This document shows, piece after piece, positions 34,401-43,711 of a stretch of DNA of 48,927 nt. The stretch is taken from positions 1 through 48,927 of the forward strand of contig DFHY01000117.1 of the NCBI GenBank assembly GCA_002371345.1, read 5' to 3'. How positions within the stretch are numbered: position 1 is the stretch's first letter; each line of letters begins with the position of its first letter. The notes beneath the pieces are model-generated. The model made no database searches. It was not told the origin of the DNA and saw only the letters and a program-made list of their open reading frames with translations. Source of the stretch: Lachnospiraceae bacterium UBA3711. Lineage in GTDB: Bacteria; Bacillota; Clostridia; Lachnospirales; Lachnospiraceae. The position numbers and the translations under genes were made by a program.

Positions 34401-37400
34401 TCTTCCGAAGTGTGACTTTACAGCACCGCAGGGGAAGAACTTTGCAGGCTGGTCTGTTCCTGCTTCTTCTGCGGGCTCAGATACGAAGATCTATGCCGCA
34501 GGACAGGAGATAGATGTCGATAAAGTCATTAATTCTGACAAAGTTGTGAAGGTGACCGCTGTCTGGGGGCAGCCTTTTGATCTCTGGATCGGCGATAAGC
34601 AGGTGACATACGAAAACTGTTCCAATATTCTGGGCGATGGAACCGTATCCTATGATCCGTCGACAAAGATACTCACACTGAATAATCTGCAGAGCATCCG
34701 GGGAACACACAAGGGGGCTCTGATATATGCCCAGCAGGATCTCACAATACTCGGAAAAGGAACGATAGCGGCAAGTACGGGAAGCGCGGATATAGGAATA
34801 TATGCGGTTAGCAGCCCTCTGACCATTGGTGGCCAGGCGGAGACTTCTATATCCGTGACCGCTGATAAGTCAGCGATTTTCTCGTGCGGCGTAACACTGC
34901 AGTCTGGCCATGTAAAGGCATTCGCGACAAAAAGCGGAGTCTCTGCGGCAGGAATCGACTGCTACAATGGTGGGCCTGTTGTTATCAGTGAAAATGCTTC
35001 TTGTGAAGTGAAGGGAATATCCAACTCGATAAGGACTGATTATTCCATACAGGTTAATCCGAAGCATTGTGTGCAGGTCATTGAGGATGAAAACGGCGGA
35101 GCAAAGAAAGCAGGTATGATCAGCGGCTCACATGTCGCTTATAAGGAAAACTATAGAAAATACGCTGTCCATGTCCTGATTACACCACATAAAAAGCATA
35201 CTGAGCAGGGAAGCGATCTGGAGGTGATAGCGGCCAAAGGAGCAACCTGTACAGAAGATGGGACACAGGCTCATTACCGCTGCAAGGTCTGCGGCAAGCT
35301 GTTTACGGATAATGGAACTTCCCTGACAGAGAGAGCTGAAAAAGAACTTCGGATAGCCGCAACAGGACATGTATTTGGCGAATGGAAAGATACTGTCGAG
35401 GGGAAACAGCGGGAGTGCAGGCGCTGCGGCTATAAAGAAATAAATCCGAGTGAGGATTATAAATGCACATTTGTTGAGATAGTCAGAGTTGAGCCGACCT
35501 GCACTGAGGAAGGCAGTATTGAACACTGGTGTATGGTGGCTGAAGATGGCTCAATAGATGGCTGCTTCCGGGAAATGACGGATGAGGAGAAAACGAAGTC
35601 AGGAATTACAGGTGAAGGAGAAGCATCATATATCACAAACACGGATAAAACTGTGGAGATTGCGTATGTCGAGGTTGAAGAAAATGACTGGCGCTGGCTC
35701 GTCAGAATAAAGCCTGAGGAAACCTCTATCCCCGCGAAAGGACATGCTTGGGGGGAGGCTACATATACCTGGGCTGATGGTAATATATCAGTTACTGCTG
35801 AGCACACCTGTACCAGCTGTAACCTTAAAGAGAGCGTGACAGCTTCGGAGAAAGACGGGAATCTCTACAAACTTGAAGAGGAAGCAACATGCACGGAAGG
35901 CGGAGAAAAAGAGATCCGGGCCACGTTTGATCATCCTGGTTTTACTGACCAGTTCAAGACTGATGTGATTCCTGCAACGGGACATAAGAGTCAGAAATCA
36001 GTACGGGAAAATGAGAAAGAGCCGACATGTGAAGAGGCTGGCTCATATGATGAGGTCGTATACTGTCAGGTTTGCGGCGAGGAGATCAGCCGCGAGACAA
36101 AGACTGAGAGTGCTCTTGGACATGACTATGGAGAATGGATCGTTCTTCATGATCCGACGCCGGACGAAGACGGTCTTGAAGTGAGAATCTGCAGTCATGA
36201 TACGATCCATGTGGAATTCAGAGATATCCCAATGTCTGAATACGATGACTACTATTGTGTTGAAGGTGATGATTCAATATGGATCAGCAGCAGTCAAGAT
36301 GGCCTGTCATTTGTATTCTGCCGCCAGGGATATAGTTCTGAATCACTGAAGGACAGATTTTCCCGGCTTATTATTGATGCTGATGCTGAGATCGAAGTTC
36401 CCAATATGGGGTATGAGCTGGATACTCCGGAGAACGGATTGAGAATAACACTTAAAAAAGAATACCTCGAGGATCTGGATCAGGATACGTTTATAATTAC
36501 TGCCGAGTTTGATGATGGTTATGCTGATGCGTCATTCACAGTTACCAGTCTGCTGCGGAAAGATGGGCTGATATACAATGGATCTGACCAGGAGCTTGTT
36601 GAGATATCAGAAAATGGCTTGTTTTTGTTCGCGCTCGGGAATGAGGATGAAGAACCGCCGGAAGACGAATACAGTGATCATCTTCCAACCGGCGTTGATG
36701 CAGGGACCTACTATGTCTGGTACAAACCCGCAGGCAGCGGCGATGATGAAGATATAAGCCCTGAATGTATGTCAGTAGATATAATTAAGGCTGACATTGA
36801 TCCTGTTGTGACACTTGAGAACTGGTCTTATGGTGAAACAGCGAAGGCACCTGCCGTTACAGGCAACAGCGGCGATGGCGAAGTGACATACATGTATAAA
36901 AAGAAAGACACTGATGATCTTTCTTATACATCTTCTGTTCCGAAAGCTGCGGGTGAATATGTCGTAAAGGCTTCTGTGGAAGAGACTCAAAACTACATGC
37001 AGGGTGAAGCTGAAGCGTCTTTCGAGATCAAAAAGGCAGAAGCTTCCATCACCCCGCCTGTGCCGAAAAAACTGACATATGACGGAACATCACAGGTGCT
37101 TGCGGATGCCGGAAGTGCAGCGGGCGGAACGATGTACTATGCTCGTGGAGAGAGTCAGGAAAGCGCACCTGAGTCCGGGTGGAGTGTAAGCATTCCAAGA
37201 GGCAGTTCCGCGGGATCATACTATGTATGGTACAAAGCTGTCGGAGATAAGAACCATACTGACAGCACTCCGTCAAGCGTTGCTGCGGTAATAGATAAAG
37301 CCGAACTGACTGAGGTGATTCTCTCACAGTCTGTATTGAAGTATAACGGGAATGACAAGACAGTTGATATAGTGGAGGTTAAAGCAGGCGATCTGTCTGT

Positions 37401-40400
37401 TCCCTTGGAGTGCTGTTCAGTGACCGGCAACAGCGGAAAGGAACCGGGAAAATACACTGTTAAGATCGAAGCTTCTGATGAAGATGGAAACATCAACTTC
37501 AAGGGAAGCTGCAGCTCTGAGTTTGAGATTATTTCCGGAGATGCTTCCGTATTTGAAGTGAACCTCTCTAAGACAAGCTTTTCATACGACGGAAAGGCTA
37601 AAACTCCTTCAGTGACAGTGAAAAATGGAGTTGCAGTTCTGACCGAAGGCAAGGATTATGAACTCTCATACATCGATAATGTAGATGCGGGTACAGGGAA
37701 GGTTAAGGTAAGCGGAAGAGGCGGATACCAGGGCACACGGGTGCTTGTGTTTACTATTAATAAATCGGATGCAATGGTTAATAAGGCTCCGAAGGCCGGT
37801 TCAGATACGCTGACCTATAACGGGGAGGAGCAGGCATTAGTTGAAGCCGGATCTGCATCAGGCGGCACTCTGGTATATGCTGTCACAGAAACTGAGACTC
37901 TGCCTCATGAGTTTGACGGATGGGAGGAAACCGTTCCGTCAAAGGAAAACGCCGGGAAATACTATGTCTGGTACAAGGTTGTGGGAGATAAGAACCATAA
38001 TGACACACAGCCGGTAGGAATCAGCAGCCCTGTAAGTATTCAAAAAGCTCCTATCAGGGAAGTGATACTCAGTGACACCATACTCGTGTACAAACCGGGA
38101 GAGCAGAAGGTTTCGGTAGATGCGGTACTTGCCGGAGCTGACTCGGAGCTGGAAGTGCCGGATGGAGCGTATACCGTGGCAGGAGCCAACAGTAACAAAC
38201 CTGGGCTGAATACTGTGACTGTTACTGCGAAAGAAAATAGTAATTATGATGGAACTGTGATAGCAGAATACCGTATCATCGCTGCAAAAGCATCAGATGT
38301 TTTTGACGTAAGCTTTGAGAAGGGACCTTATGTCTACAATGGTAATGCGCAGACTCCCGAAGTAACAGTAAAGTATTCGGGAACGGAAACCACATTAACT
38401 TCCGGTACGGACTATGCCGTATCTTACAGGAATAATGTCGATGCCGGAACCGCGAAGATCATTGTCACCGGCAAGGGCAATTATTATGGAACAAAGGAAT
38501 GTACATTCGCGATTTCAAAGGCTGCTTTGAAATCGGTGACACTCAGCGCTGGAACTCTGCCGTATAACGGTCTGTCTCAGAGCGTTGAAGTGACAAGCGT
38601 GAAGGCCGGCACAGACAGCAGCCTTGTTGTTCCGGCTGACGCATATACCGTAGGCGGTAAAACGGCTGCGGTGGATGCGGGAGAGTACACTGTTGTGGTG
38701 ACGGCGAAGTCCGGAAGCAACTATAAGGGAACAGTACAGGCATCGTATAATATAAGCGCTGATACAGATCCTCCCGTGATTAAGGTTACGGTAGATGGGA
38801 AAACTGTAGACTTAAGCAATAAACAGGCAGAGTATACTCAAGCTGTAAATGTTTCTGTTGAGGATAATGTGCGCCTTAAAGATGTGTCAATCAAGCTTGA
38901 TGGGACTAAAGAGAGTACCGGCTGGGATTTTGAAAGCAACAGTATAAAGAGGGTTTCGTTCAAGCTTGAAAGACAGGGTGAGTCACAATACTTGATAGAA
39001 GCAAAGGATTACAGCGGCAAGTCCACACGTGCGATTATTAAACTAACTATCCAATCTTCGGCTTCAGAAACAGTGCAGCCCTCACCTGTTCAGGGTCTGA
39101 TTTATGACGGCTCATTTCATGATCTTGTAACTCCCGGCAGCGCCAGCGGCGGTACTATGATGTATGGACTTGGCACTGATACTCAGCCCCCCGCTACATA
39201 CAGCATAGCTATACCGCATGCGGCTGACGCAGGTGATTATTATGTCTGGTATTACGTGAAGGGAACAGGCGAGAGTACTGCAGCCACTAGTCTGGAAAAA
39301 GTAACTATCGCGAAAAAGAGTGTAACTGTTTATGCAAATGACCAGACCGTGAAGCTTAACGGAGCGATTGACACCGGCCTAAGCAGGATAACTGCGGAAG
39401 GACTTGCCGCGGGACAGAAGATCACATCCGTAAAGCTGACAGGTCACAGTACTGAACGTGCCGGAGAGTATAAAGGTACAGAGGATGGACAATATGGAAT
39501 CAAACCATCAGATGCCGTGATCAAGTCAGGCGATAAGGACACTACATCAAATTACGTGATCACATATACGAACGGTACTCTCACGGTGCTCAGGGATAAT
39601 GTAAGCATCCGTGCGCCACGGGTAAGGAGCGGGCTGACATACAGCGGTGAACCTCAGGCTCTTGTGACAGCAGGAAGCGCGGAGGGCGGAACATTAACGT
39701 ATGCTCTTGGCAATGACGCGTCTGCCAAACCAGACGATGGCGATTATTATCCTAGTATTCCTGCCGGAACCGTGCCCGGAACCTATTATGTATGGTATAA
39801 GGCAGTTGGAGATGACAATCATAATTCTACAGATGCCGTTGGTCCACTGGAGGTTGTAATTGACGGAAAGGCTGTGACTTATACGGCAGAGTCTGTTTAC
39901 GTACGTTATGACGGGAATCCGCACGGCATTGATGTTGTCGTCAGCGATCCGCAGAGCGGTGCAAGAATAAGATACGGAAGAACGATGGGGGCGTATACTC
40001 TGAGCAAGAGTCCGACGATCACGAATGTTGATGACAGTCCGCTGATTGTCTATTATCAGATCACTGCAGATAACTGCAAGACACAGACAGGCAGTGCAAT
40101 GGTTATGATATATGAGGGCATTCAGGATGTACCTGAGGCGCCGGCTGTTTCAGATGTGGGTACGGATCATGTTACCCTGACTGCAAAAGAGGGGTATGAA
40201 TACAGCATTGATGGAGAAAACTGGCAGAAGAATCCGACCTTCGCAGGCCTCAGGAGCGATACGGAGTACTCATTCTATCAGCGCAGGGCAGCTGACGACA
40301 ATCGCGCTCCTTCCGCGGAGAGTGCTCCTGCTAAGATCAGAACATTGAAAGAGCCGGAGAAGGAGACGGAACAAAAAGAGACTGAGCCTAAGGAGACCGA

Positions 40401-41109
40401 AAAAGAAAACGAAAAGGAATCAGAGAAGGAGACTGAAAGAGCGACTGAGCAGTATGAAAGCGAGACCGAGCCCGCACCAGGCCCTGAGGAAGCGGATCCT
40501 GCTTCCGAGGAACCATCTCCGGCTCAGACAGAAGCGGCAAACAGCATACTTCTGAACTCAAGATTCCTGGTCACCTTCAAGGGAACAAGGGCCCAGGTCA
40601 GGTGGGGAGCCGTGCCGGGCGCGGATCACTATGAGGTCTACGCCGAGTACTGCGGCAAGAAGAAATGCAGGCTGATCAAGACGGTTCAGGGCGTGACACG
40701 GATCACATTCAGGAAGCTTGGCGGCAAGAAGCTGAATCAGGCTAAAACCGTGAAGGCATATGTTGTGGCTTACCGCGGAAGCACTGTGATCGGAAGAACA
40801 CTTGTCGGACATACCGCCGGGTCGAGAAATAAGTATACGAATGTTAAGAAGCTTAAGGTATCAAAGAGCGTCTTCCGGCTTGCTGCCGGGCAGAAAGCAA
40901 AGCTCAAGGTGAAGGCCAGGAAGATGAGCAGCGTCAAGAAGCTGCTTGGAAAGAGCCATGGTGCGAAGCTTCGCTTCGCAAGTACAGACAGTTCTGTTGC
41001 TGTTGTGAGTAAAAAGGGCGCAGTCACAGCTGTCGGGCCGGGTACCTGCGATATCTGGGTATATGCCCAGAACGGATGCGGAACCAGGGTGACGGTGACA
41101 GTAAGCTGA
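31420..41109 (+). CDS. Giant exported protein: PI-PLC X domain followed by many repeat domains
   Basis: A 3229-residue protein. A signal peptide (to about 35) precedes a bacterial PI-PLC domain (40-390) with H68 (IPGTHDAAT), D112/R114 (YLDLRL) and H135 (LVHGNW), matching the catalytic residues of the family. Then follow Cys-rich repeats (395-490, 919-965, 1257-1604; CxxC with GH motifs), a glycine-rich beta-helix with GIGGG turns (591-857), an InlB-like repeat (967-1052), a carbohydrate-binding-like region (1052-1243), five 80-residue repeats each with YYVWY (near 1763, 1933, 2181, 2606, 2788) mixed with MBG-like domains, an acidic ETE linker (2977-3034), an FN3-like domain and a Big_2-like domain (3140-3229). 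No LPxTG or membrane anchor is seen. It likely binds surfaces or glycans and cleaves phosphoinositide or related lipid head groups. Confidence 0.85.
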   Translation: MKIINVKRKISSFLIMGILLILMGILPGIPGRVCAQTAEDLKNLSGNNWMSKIDDDRLLSEINIPGTHDAATKWIKNYGAPPDSIYDKYAQCQELYIDGEGHQLDVGIRYLDLRLSNECDGVSPKDDGSNLWLVHGNWLDWKIVNVNGRYFCKTRTGVHMNLRHVFQYLKDFLHAHPSETVIVCLSRETGTENEDPNKLNKTVYERIKTHLQELYDAKNDAAGNKRYLYTEGSFKTFSKMPTLGQCRGQIVVISDHPDMAGAGANYSDSTGYSTADSKKSNPVMNIAGSVFYYENHYDVKKDEKYNWVKDIYDKLGGEKLPPDPSARIGHGFLVQTSANVVNKQSPKEIAEYVNPRIYPSLFKKGYFYGWVLSDFVSADTAKAIWSTNFLDHTHTMEMKPGEAATCTKAGKKTSYYCSGCRKYFLDRGGMREIEELALVIPAPGHTESAPVRENVHEATEGSDGSYDELVYCSVCKEQLSKEHKKIEKKTTNAVEYIDEKKAKRYCNSYTLFGSIGERQGWALGDGWYVVKESRTCSSHRLTVSGDANLILCDGATLTLAYGIRLYRGSLTIWCQSGQSGKLICTDKVESANAGIGGNKGEAGGKLILHGGEVSAKGGKYAAGVGGGDAGTGGTVIVYGGTLKATGGDYGSGIGGGEDRGGGSLTVYGGTVIASAGDKAAGIGGGYAGSQGGDVIIYDGTVTATGKESGAGIGGGEYYRGGGMGGNVTIRGGIVTAIGAKHAAGIGGGKDGSQSGKVTISGGTVKAEGGSDASGIGGGRSDNGKGGLGGDVLISGGNVYAQGKGTGGGIGNGWRGGDANSGTHAVLVSDKVPFAGKFVMTGGTLLAGGGDRPGTKDYGHHGWSASFTECLAAAAIKTNTVNLAENLMVSAGDAKDKLSLANRVQRGCIEQRSRYVKIEACPHKNETFRITEDGHSRICSNCDSYFSGEEKHTFNAKYECTVCGYKIEGNKIEFAPGEGSGSMSYVVVPSGKKYTLPKCDFTAPQGKNFAGWSVPASSAGSDTKIYAAGQEIDVDKVINSDKVVKVTAVWGQPFDLWIGDKQVTYENCSNILGDGTVSYDPSTKILTLNNLQSIRGTHKGALIYAQQDLTILGKGTIAASTGSADIGIYAVSSPLTIGGQAETSISVTADKSAIFSCGVTLQSGHVKAFATKSGVSAAGIDCYNGGPVVISENASCEVKGISNSIRTDYSIQVNPKHCVQVIEDENGGAKKAGMISGSHVAYKENYRKYAVHVLITPHKKHTEQGSDLEVIAAKGATCTEDGTQAHYRCKVCGKLFTDNGTSLTERAEKELRIAATGHVFGEWKDTVEGKQRECRRCGYKEINPSEDYKCTFVEIVRVEPTCTEEGSIEHWCMVAEDGSIDGCFREMTDEEKTKSGITGEGEASYITNTDKTVEIAYVEVEENDWRWLVRIKPEETSIPAKGHAWGEATYTWADGNISVTAEHTCTSCNLKESVTASEKDGNLYKLEEEATCTEGGEKEIRATFDHPGFTDQFKTDVIPATGHKSQKSVRENEKEPTCEEAGSYDEVVYCQVCGEEISRETKTESALGHDYGEWIVLHDPTPDEDGLEVRICSHDTIHVEFRDIPMSEYDDYYCVEGDDSIWISSSQDGLSFVFCRQGYSSESLKDRFSRLIIDADAEIEVPNMGYELDTPENGLRITLKKEYLEDLDQDTFIITAEFDDGYADASFTVTSLLRKDGLIYNGSDQELVEISENGLFLFALGNEDEEPPEDEYSDHLPTGVDAGTYYVWYKPAGSGDDEDISPECMSVDIIKADIDPVVTLENWSYGETAKAPAVTGNSGDGEVTYMYKKKDTDDLSYTSSVPKAAGEYVVKASVEETQNYMQGEAEASFEIKKAEASITPPVPKKLTYDGTSQVLADAGSAAGGTMYYARGESQESAPESGWSVSIPRGSSAGSYYVWYKAVGDKNHTDSTPSSVAAVIDKAELTEVILSQSVLKYNGNDKTVDIVEVKAGDLSVPLECCSVTGNSGKEPGKYTVKIEASDEDGNINFKGSCSSEFEIISGDASVFEVNLSKTSFSYDGKAKTPSVTVKNGVAVLTEGKDYELSYIDNVDAGTGKVKVSGRGGYQGTRVLVFTINKSDAMVNKAPKAGSDTLTYNGEEQALVEAGSASGGTLVYAVTETETLPHEFDGWEETVPSKENAGKYYVWYKVVGDKNHNDTQPVGISSPVSIQKAPIREVILSDTILVYKPGEQKVSVDAVLAGADSELEVPDGAYTVAGANSNKPGLNTVTVTAKENSNYDGTVIAEYRIIAAKASDVFDVSFEKGPYVYNGNAQTPEVTVKYSGTETTLTSGTDYAVSYRNNVDAGTAKIIVTGKGNYYGTKECTFAISKAALKSVTLSAGTLPYNGLSQSVEVTSVKAGTDSSLVVPADAYTVGGKTAAVDAGEYTVVVTAKSGSNYKGTVQASYNISADTDPPVIKVTVDGKTVDLSNKQAEYTQAVNVSVEDNVRLKDVSIKLDGTKESTGWDFESNSIKRVSFKLERQGESQYLIEAKDYSGKSTRAIIKLTIQSSASETVQPSPVQGLIYDGSFHDLVTPGSASGGTMMYGLGTDTQPPATYSIAIPHAADAGDYYVWYYVKGTGESTAATSLEKVTIAKKSVTVYANDQTVKLNGAIDTGLSRITAEGLAAGQKITSVKLTGHSTERAGEYKGTEDGQYGIKPSDAVIKSGDKDTTSNYVITYTNGTLTVLRDNVSIRAPRVRSGLTYSGEPQALVTAGSAEGGTLTYALGNDASAKPDDGDYYPSIPAGTVPGTYYVWYKAVGDDNHNSTDAVGPLEVVIDGKAVTYTAESVYVRYDGNPHGIDVVVSDPQSGARIRYGRTMGAYTLSKSPTITNVDDSPLIVYYQITADNCKTQTGSAMVMIYEGIQDVPEAPAVSDVGTDHVTLTAKEGYEYSIDGENWQKNPTFAGLRSDTEYSFYQRRAADDNRAPSAESAPAKIRTLKEPEKETEQKETEPKETEKENEKESEKETERATEQYESETEPAPGPEEADPASEEPSPAQTEAANSILLNSRFLVTFKGTRAQVRWGAVPGADHYEVYAEYCGKKKCRLIKTVQGVTRITFRKLGGKKLNQAKTVKAYVVAYRGSTVIGRTLVGHTAGSRNKYTNVKKLKVSKSVFRLAAGQKAKLKVKARKMSSVKKLLGKSHGAKLRFASTDSSVAVVSKKGAVTAVGPGTCDIWVYAQNGCGTRVTVTVS
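33190..33990 (+). repeat. Glycine-rich GIGGG coding repeats
   Basis: About seven units of 35-45 codons, each with a GG(T/I)V-type strand and a (A/S)GIGGG turn, encode a predicted beta-helix inside the giant PI-PLC protein. The units diverge in DNA, so this is an old protein repeat rather than a recent DNA expansion. Confidence 0.8.
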
Positions 41110-41142
41110 TTCCTGAATGCCGGCAGCTGACATTCAGGAATC
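41108..41142 (+). terminator. Perfect 12-pair hairpin after the giant gene
   Basis: GATTCCTGAATG (41108-41119) and CATTCAGGAATC (41131-41142) pair perfectly, starting at the stop codon of the giant gene. No T-run follows. Confidence 0.6.
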
Positions 41143-41315
41143 GGCAGGCTGGCTGTACGGTTCAGTTCACGTGCCTGGCGGAGTTACCGGGGAGATCTTC
41201 TGGAATAAGACCAGGCTGAGAGTACTGTTTATTCCGCTATCGGGATAAGCTTTGCGCTGTTTCAGTGGCAAGGATTATGATTTGGTGTTATCATACAGTC
41301 GTTACTTTGTGGTGA

Positions 41316-41331
41316 GGTATATCTGTATACC
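41316..41331. promoter_or_regulatory. Palindrome in the promoter region of the SH3 protein gene
   Basis: GGTATA-TCTG-TATACC is a perfect six-base inverted repeat 43 bases before ATG 41374. It may be an operator; no clear -35/-10 pair could be assigned around it. Confidence 0.35.
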
Positions 41332-41373
41332 GGCATCATGAAAAATTACTAATAATTGTTTAAGGGGGAAATT

Positions 41374-42615
41374 ATGGACAAGAAAGCAAGAATGTTTTTA
41401 CTGGCTGGGGCGGCTGCGCTGTGTCTTTCTTTTTCGGTGACAGCAGCGGCGGAGACTTTCACGTCTCCTGACGGAGTTCTTTCAATCGATCTTCCGAATG
41501 AGAAGTGGCAGGAGATCGACAACTCAGGTAAGTGGCTCGCATTCAGTGACGGTGGCAACCTGATCACTGTTGACCATCTGTCAAATGGTGAGAAGCTTCC
41601 GGAGATGACGGTGGCGGATGATCATTACGTCAATGTTTATCAGGCTGTCTTTTCCACGCAGAATGAAGTCTTCATCATAACAGGATCGGTAGTGGACGCT
41701 GCTGTGATCCCGGACATTGCCAACTGCATTATCTCCGCGAAGGTGCTTCAGTATGACACGAAGCTTGCCGTCAAGAAGGGTGAGGAAACCGCGTCGACAG
41801 AGAGCGAGAGTACGGTGGTGCCTGTCGACAAGACTATGTATGTTATTTCCGACGGACTGAATGTCAGGGCCGGTTATTCCACTGACGACAAGATCATCGG
41901 AGGCCTTGCCTATGGATCAAGTGTGAAGGTCACCGGAAGTGTCCAGAAGGGCGGAACTGACACCGGATGGTATCAGATCGCCTACGATTCAGGCAGCGGC
42001 TATGTATCAGCCAAGTTCCTCTCAGACAAGCAGCCGTCCGCACCGGTGAAGAACAGCAGCGGAAGCAGCGCGTCCTTGTCATTCACAGGAGAAGCGAAGA
42101 CGCTGTATGAGATTGACGGACATGCTGTCACTGTGTACAAGGCCTCTGACGGTTACTGGTATGATACTGACGGAATGAAGTATACTCAGACATCAGACTA
42201 TGATTTTGAGGCAGCTAACGGAGCGCCGCTCACGACGAATAAGCCGCAGGTGAACAATGGCAACTCGGCGACAGGCAGCGCGTTTACTGTATACTGGGAG
42301 AACGGCAATACTACTTCACTGACTCCGTACAGTGACGGATATTACTATTCATCCGACTGGATCCGTTATTCTGCAAATGGCGACGGAACATACACCGGTT
42401 CGGACGGAACCAGGCTCTACGACAGTGACCCGTGGAACGCTGATGCCGGCAGTGTAGTGCAGCATACGCTTGTGTCACGCTCTACCGGAGCGCAGATTAC
42501 GGTCTGGGAATCATCCGATGGATCTATGATCGACGGAGCAGGCAACAATTACTACTATACAGATGACGGTTCGATGTATGATGACGCAGAGAACTTCTAC
42601 GACATAATTGCATAA
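41374..42615 (+). CDS. Exported protein with a bacterial SH3 domain
   Basis: A 413-residue protein; ATG 41374 follows AAGGGGG, and an upstream in-frame TTG at 41356 is rejected for lack of a site. The signal peptide ends near TAAAET. Residues 27-135 are an unrecognised domain. Residues 152-215 are an SH3b domain (ISDGLNVRAGYST, WYQIAYDSGSGYVSAKFLS), which usually binds peptidoglycan or peptides. The C-terminal 200 residues hold three aromatic repeats (YWYDTDGMKY, YYYSSDWIRY, YYYTDDGSMY). It is probably attached non-covalently to the cell wall. It follows the giant gene by 264 bases, a gap with a hairpin and its own likely promoter. Confidence 0.82.
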   Translation: MDKKARMFLLAGAAALCLSFSVTAAAETFTSPDGVLSIDLPNEKWQEIDNSGKWLAFSDGGNLITVDHLSNGEKLPEMTVADDHYVNVYQAVFSTQNEVFIITGSVVDAAVIPDIANCIISAKVLQYDTKLAVKKGEETASTESESTVVPVDKTMYVISDGLNVRAGYSTDDKIIGGLAYGSSVKVTGSVQKGGTDTGWYQIAYDSGSGYVSAKFLSDKQPSAPVKNSSGSSASLSFTGEAKTLYEIDGHAVTVYKASDGYWYDTDGMKYTQTSDYDFEAANGAPLTTNKPQVNNGNSATGSAFTVYWENGNTTSLTPYSDGYYYSSDWIRYSANGDGTYTGSDGTRLYDSDPWNADAGSVVQHTLVSRSTGAQITVWESSDGSMIDGAGNNYYYTDDGSMYDDAENFYDIIA

Positions 42616-42626
42616 TTGATTTCTTG

Positions 42627-42655
42627 AAGGGACTGCTCTTTCGGGCAGTTCCTTT
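42627..42655 (+). terminator. Intrinsic terminator after the SH3 protein gene
   Basis: AAGGGACTGC pairs with GCAGTTCCTT (ten pairs, one G-T) around TCTTTCGG, 11 bases after the stop, with a short T-run in the closing strand. Confidence 0.7.
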
Positions 42656-42661
42656 GTGCTA

Positions 42662-42796
42662 TTCTGCAGGGATCAGAGGATGGTTCTGCGGGAACCGGGA
42701 GATTTGTTCTGCAGGGGTCAGAGGATGGTGTGCAGGATTCAGGAGATGACTCTTCGGGAATCAGGAGATGGCCCTGTAAGGAAATGGAGGTGGATG
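42662..42796 (+). repeat. Degenerate 22-23 base tandem repeats in the leader of the 42797 gene
   Basis: Units begin at about 42662, 42684, 42707, 42729, 42751 and 42773; the commonest form is near TTCTGCAGGGATCAGGAGAT. The period is not a multiple of three, so the stretch is not coding even though an open frame crosses it. Each unit holds a GAGG/GGAG-like core, and the last one contains the true GGAGG site before the start codon. Confidence 0.75.
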
Positions 42797-43579
42797 ATGA
42801 AGAAAAAGATATGTGCCGCTATGGCGGTGATGCTGCTCTTTTCAGGGGTCAGCCTGAGTACTTGCTGTGCTGAGGATGAGATCAGTACAGAGGCTCAGTC
42901 TGATAATTATAGAATGATACTTCCCGCGGAGGATTATTTCAGCAAGCAGATGTCTATTGATGAGATCATAGACAGTGAGTCCGGTCAGTTCGGATTCGAT
43001 AAGTACGAGCTTAACCGTGATGAGATCCTGAACAGTAGATCTATCGTTGAGACGCAGAGCGGAAGCAAGTATGCCGTGTACGAGATAAGGAGAAAAGAGG
43101 GTGATGTAGCGGATGTGAGTGCGCACTTCTTTTTCCTTGATAACACTCTTCAGGCCGCTGTATATGATTATGAGATAACAGGAGATATGGCGGAGGCGGG
43201 CGTATTATCTCTGTCCGAGTTTATGAATAAGGCATATGGAACTCCGGCTCCGCTTACCGTCAGCGAGCTTGGCGCTCTTGCGGAGGTGACATCTGATTAT
43301 ATGAAGCCGGAGGACAATATGGATTCATATAAGCGTGAAAATGTCGTCATTGCGACAAAGGAAGAGGGCAGCCATGTATATGTCGGGCTGTATCGGCTTG
43401 GAGAGAGTGATGATGTCAAGGCGGCGAAGACTCAGGGAGATTATCAGATCAACCTGGAGGGGCTGTCAGAGGACGAGATCGGGAAAGTGAATGAGTACCT
43501 TGAGTACCTCAAATATGAGGAGACACAGAAGGCAAATGCGTACATCGAGTATCTGAAGTCTTTGAGGGGCAGGCAGTAA
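42797..43579 (+). CDS. Small exported protein of unknown function
   Basis: A 260-residue protein. The frame is open from 42656, but ATG 42797 is chosen because GGAGG (42786-42790) is six bases upstream and a signal peptide (KKKICAAMAVMLLF, ending near STCCA) begins there. ATG 42794 is three bases from the site and less likely. The mature part is acidic and mixed helix/strand (for example YAVYEIRRKEGDVADVSAHF), with no motif I recognise; the C-terminus is a charged helix (EYLEYLKYEETQKANAYIEYLKSL). It sits among exported enzymes, which is the only hint of function. Confidence 0.8.
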   Translation: MKKKICAAMAVMLLFSGVSLSTCCAEDEISTEAQSDNYRMILPAEDYFSKQMSIDEIIDSESGQFGFDKYELNRDEILNSRSIVETQSGSKYAVYEIRRKEGDVADVSAHFFFLDNTLQAAVYDYEITGDMAEAGVLSLSEFMNKAYGTPAPLTVSELGALAEVTSDYMKPEDNMDSYKRENVVIATKEEGSHVYVGLYRLGESDDVKAAKTQGDYQINLEGLSEDEIGKVNEYLEYLKYEETQKANAYIEYLKSLRGRQ

Positions 43580-43711
43580 TCTGTTTTGGCAGATATAGAG
43601 AAAGGCAGATGGTTTACTGAATACTCCAAACGTATGCGGAAGAACAGGCGGGGAGAATTTCTTAACTCCATGGATATAACTATTCGTTAAACTAGAAGGG
43701 AAAAAGACAGC

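Noticed and set aside
40350..41109. Cell-wall sorting signal at the C-terminus of the giant protein
   Set aside because: There is no LPxTG-like motif, hydrophobic segment or charged tail; it ends within a Big_2-like domain.
42656..42796. N-terminal extension of the small exported protein from 42656
   Set aside because: It would place 47 repeat-encoded residues before an evident signal peptide, and GGAGG with correct spacing lies before ATG 42797.
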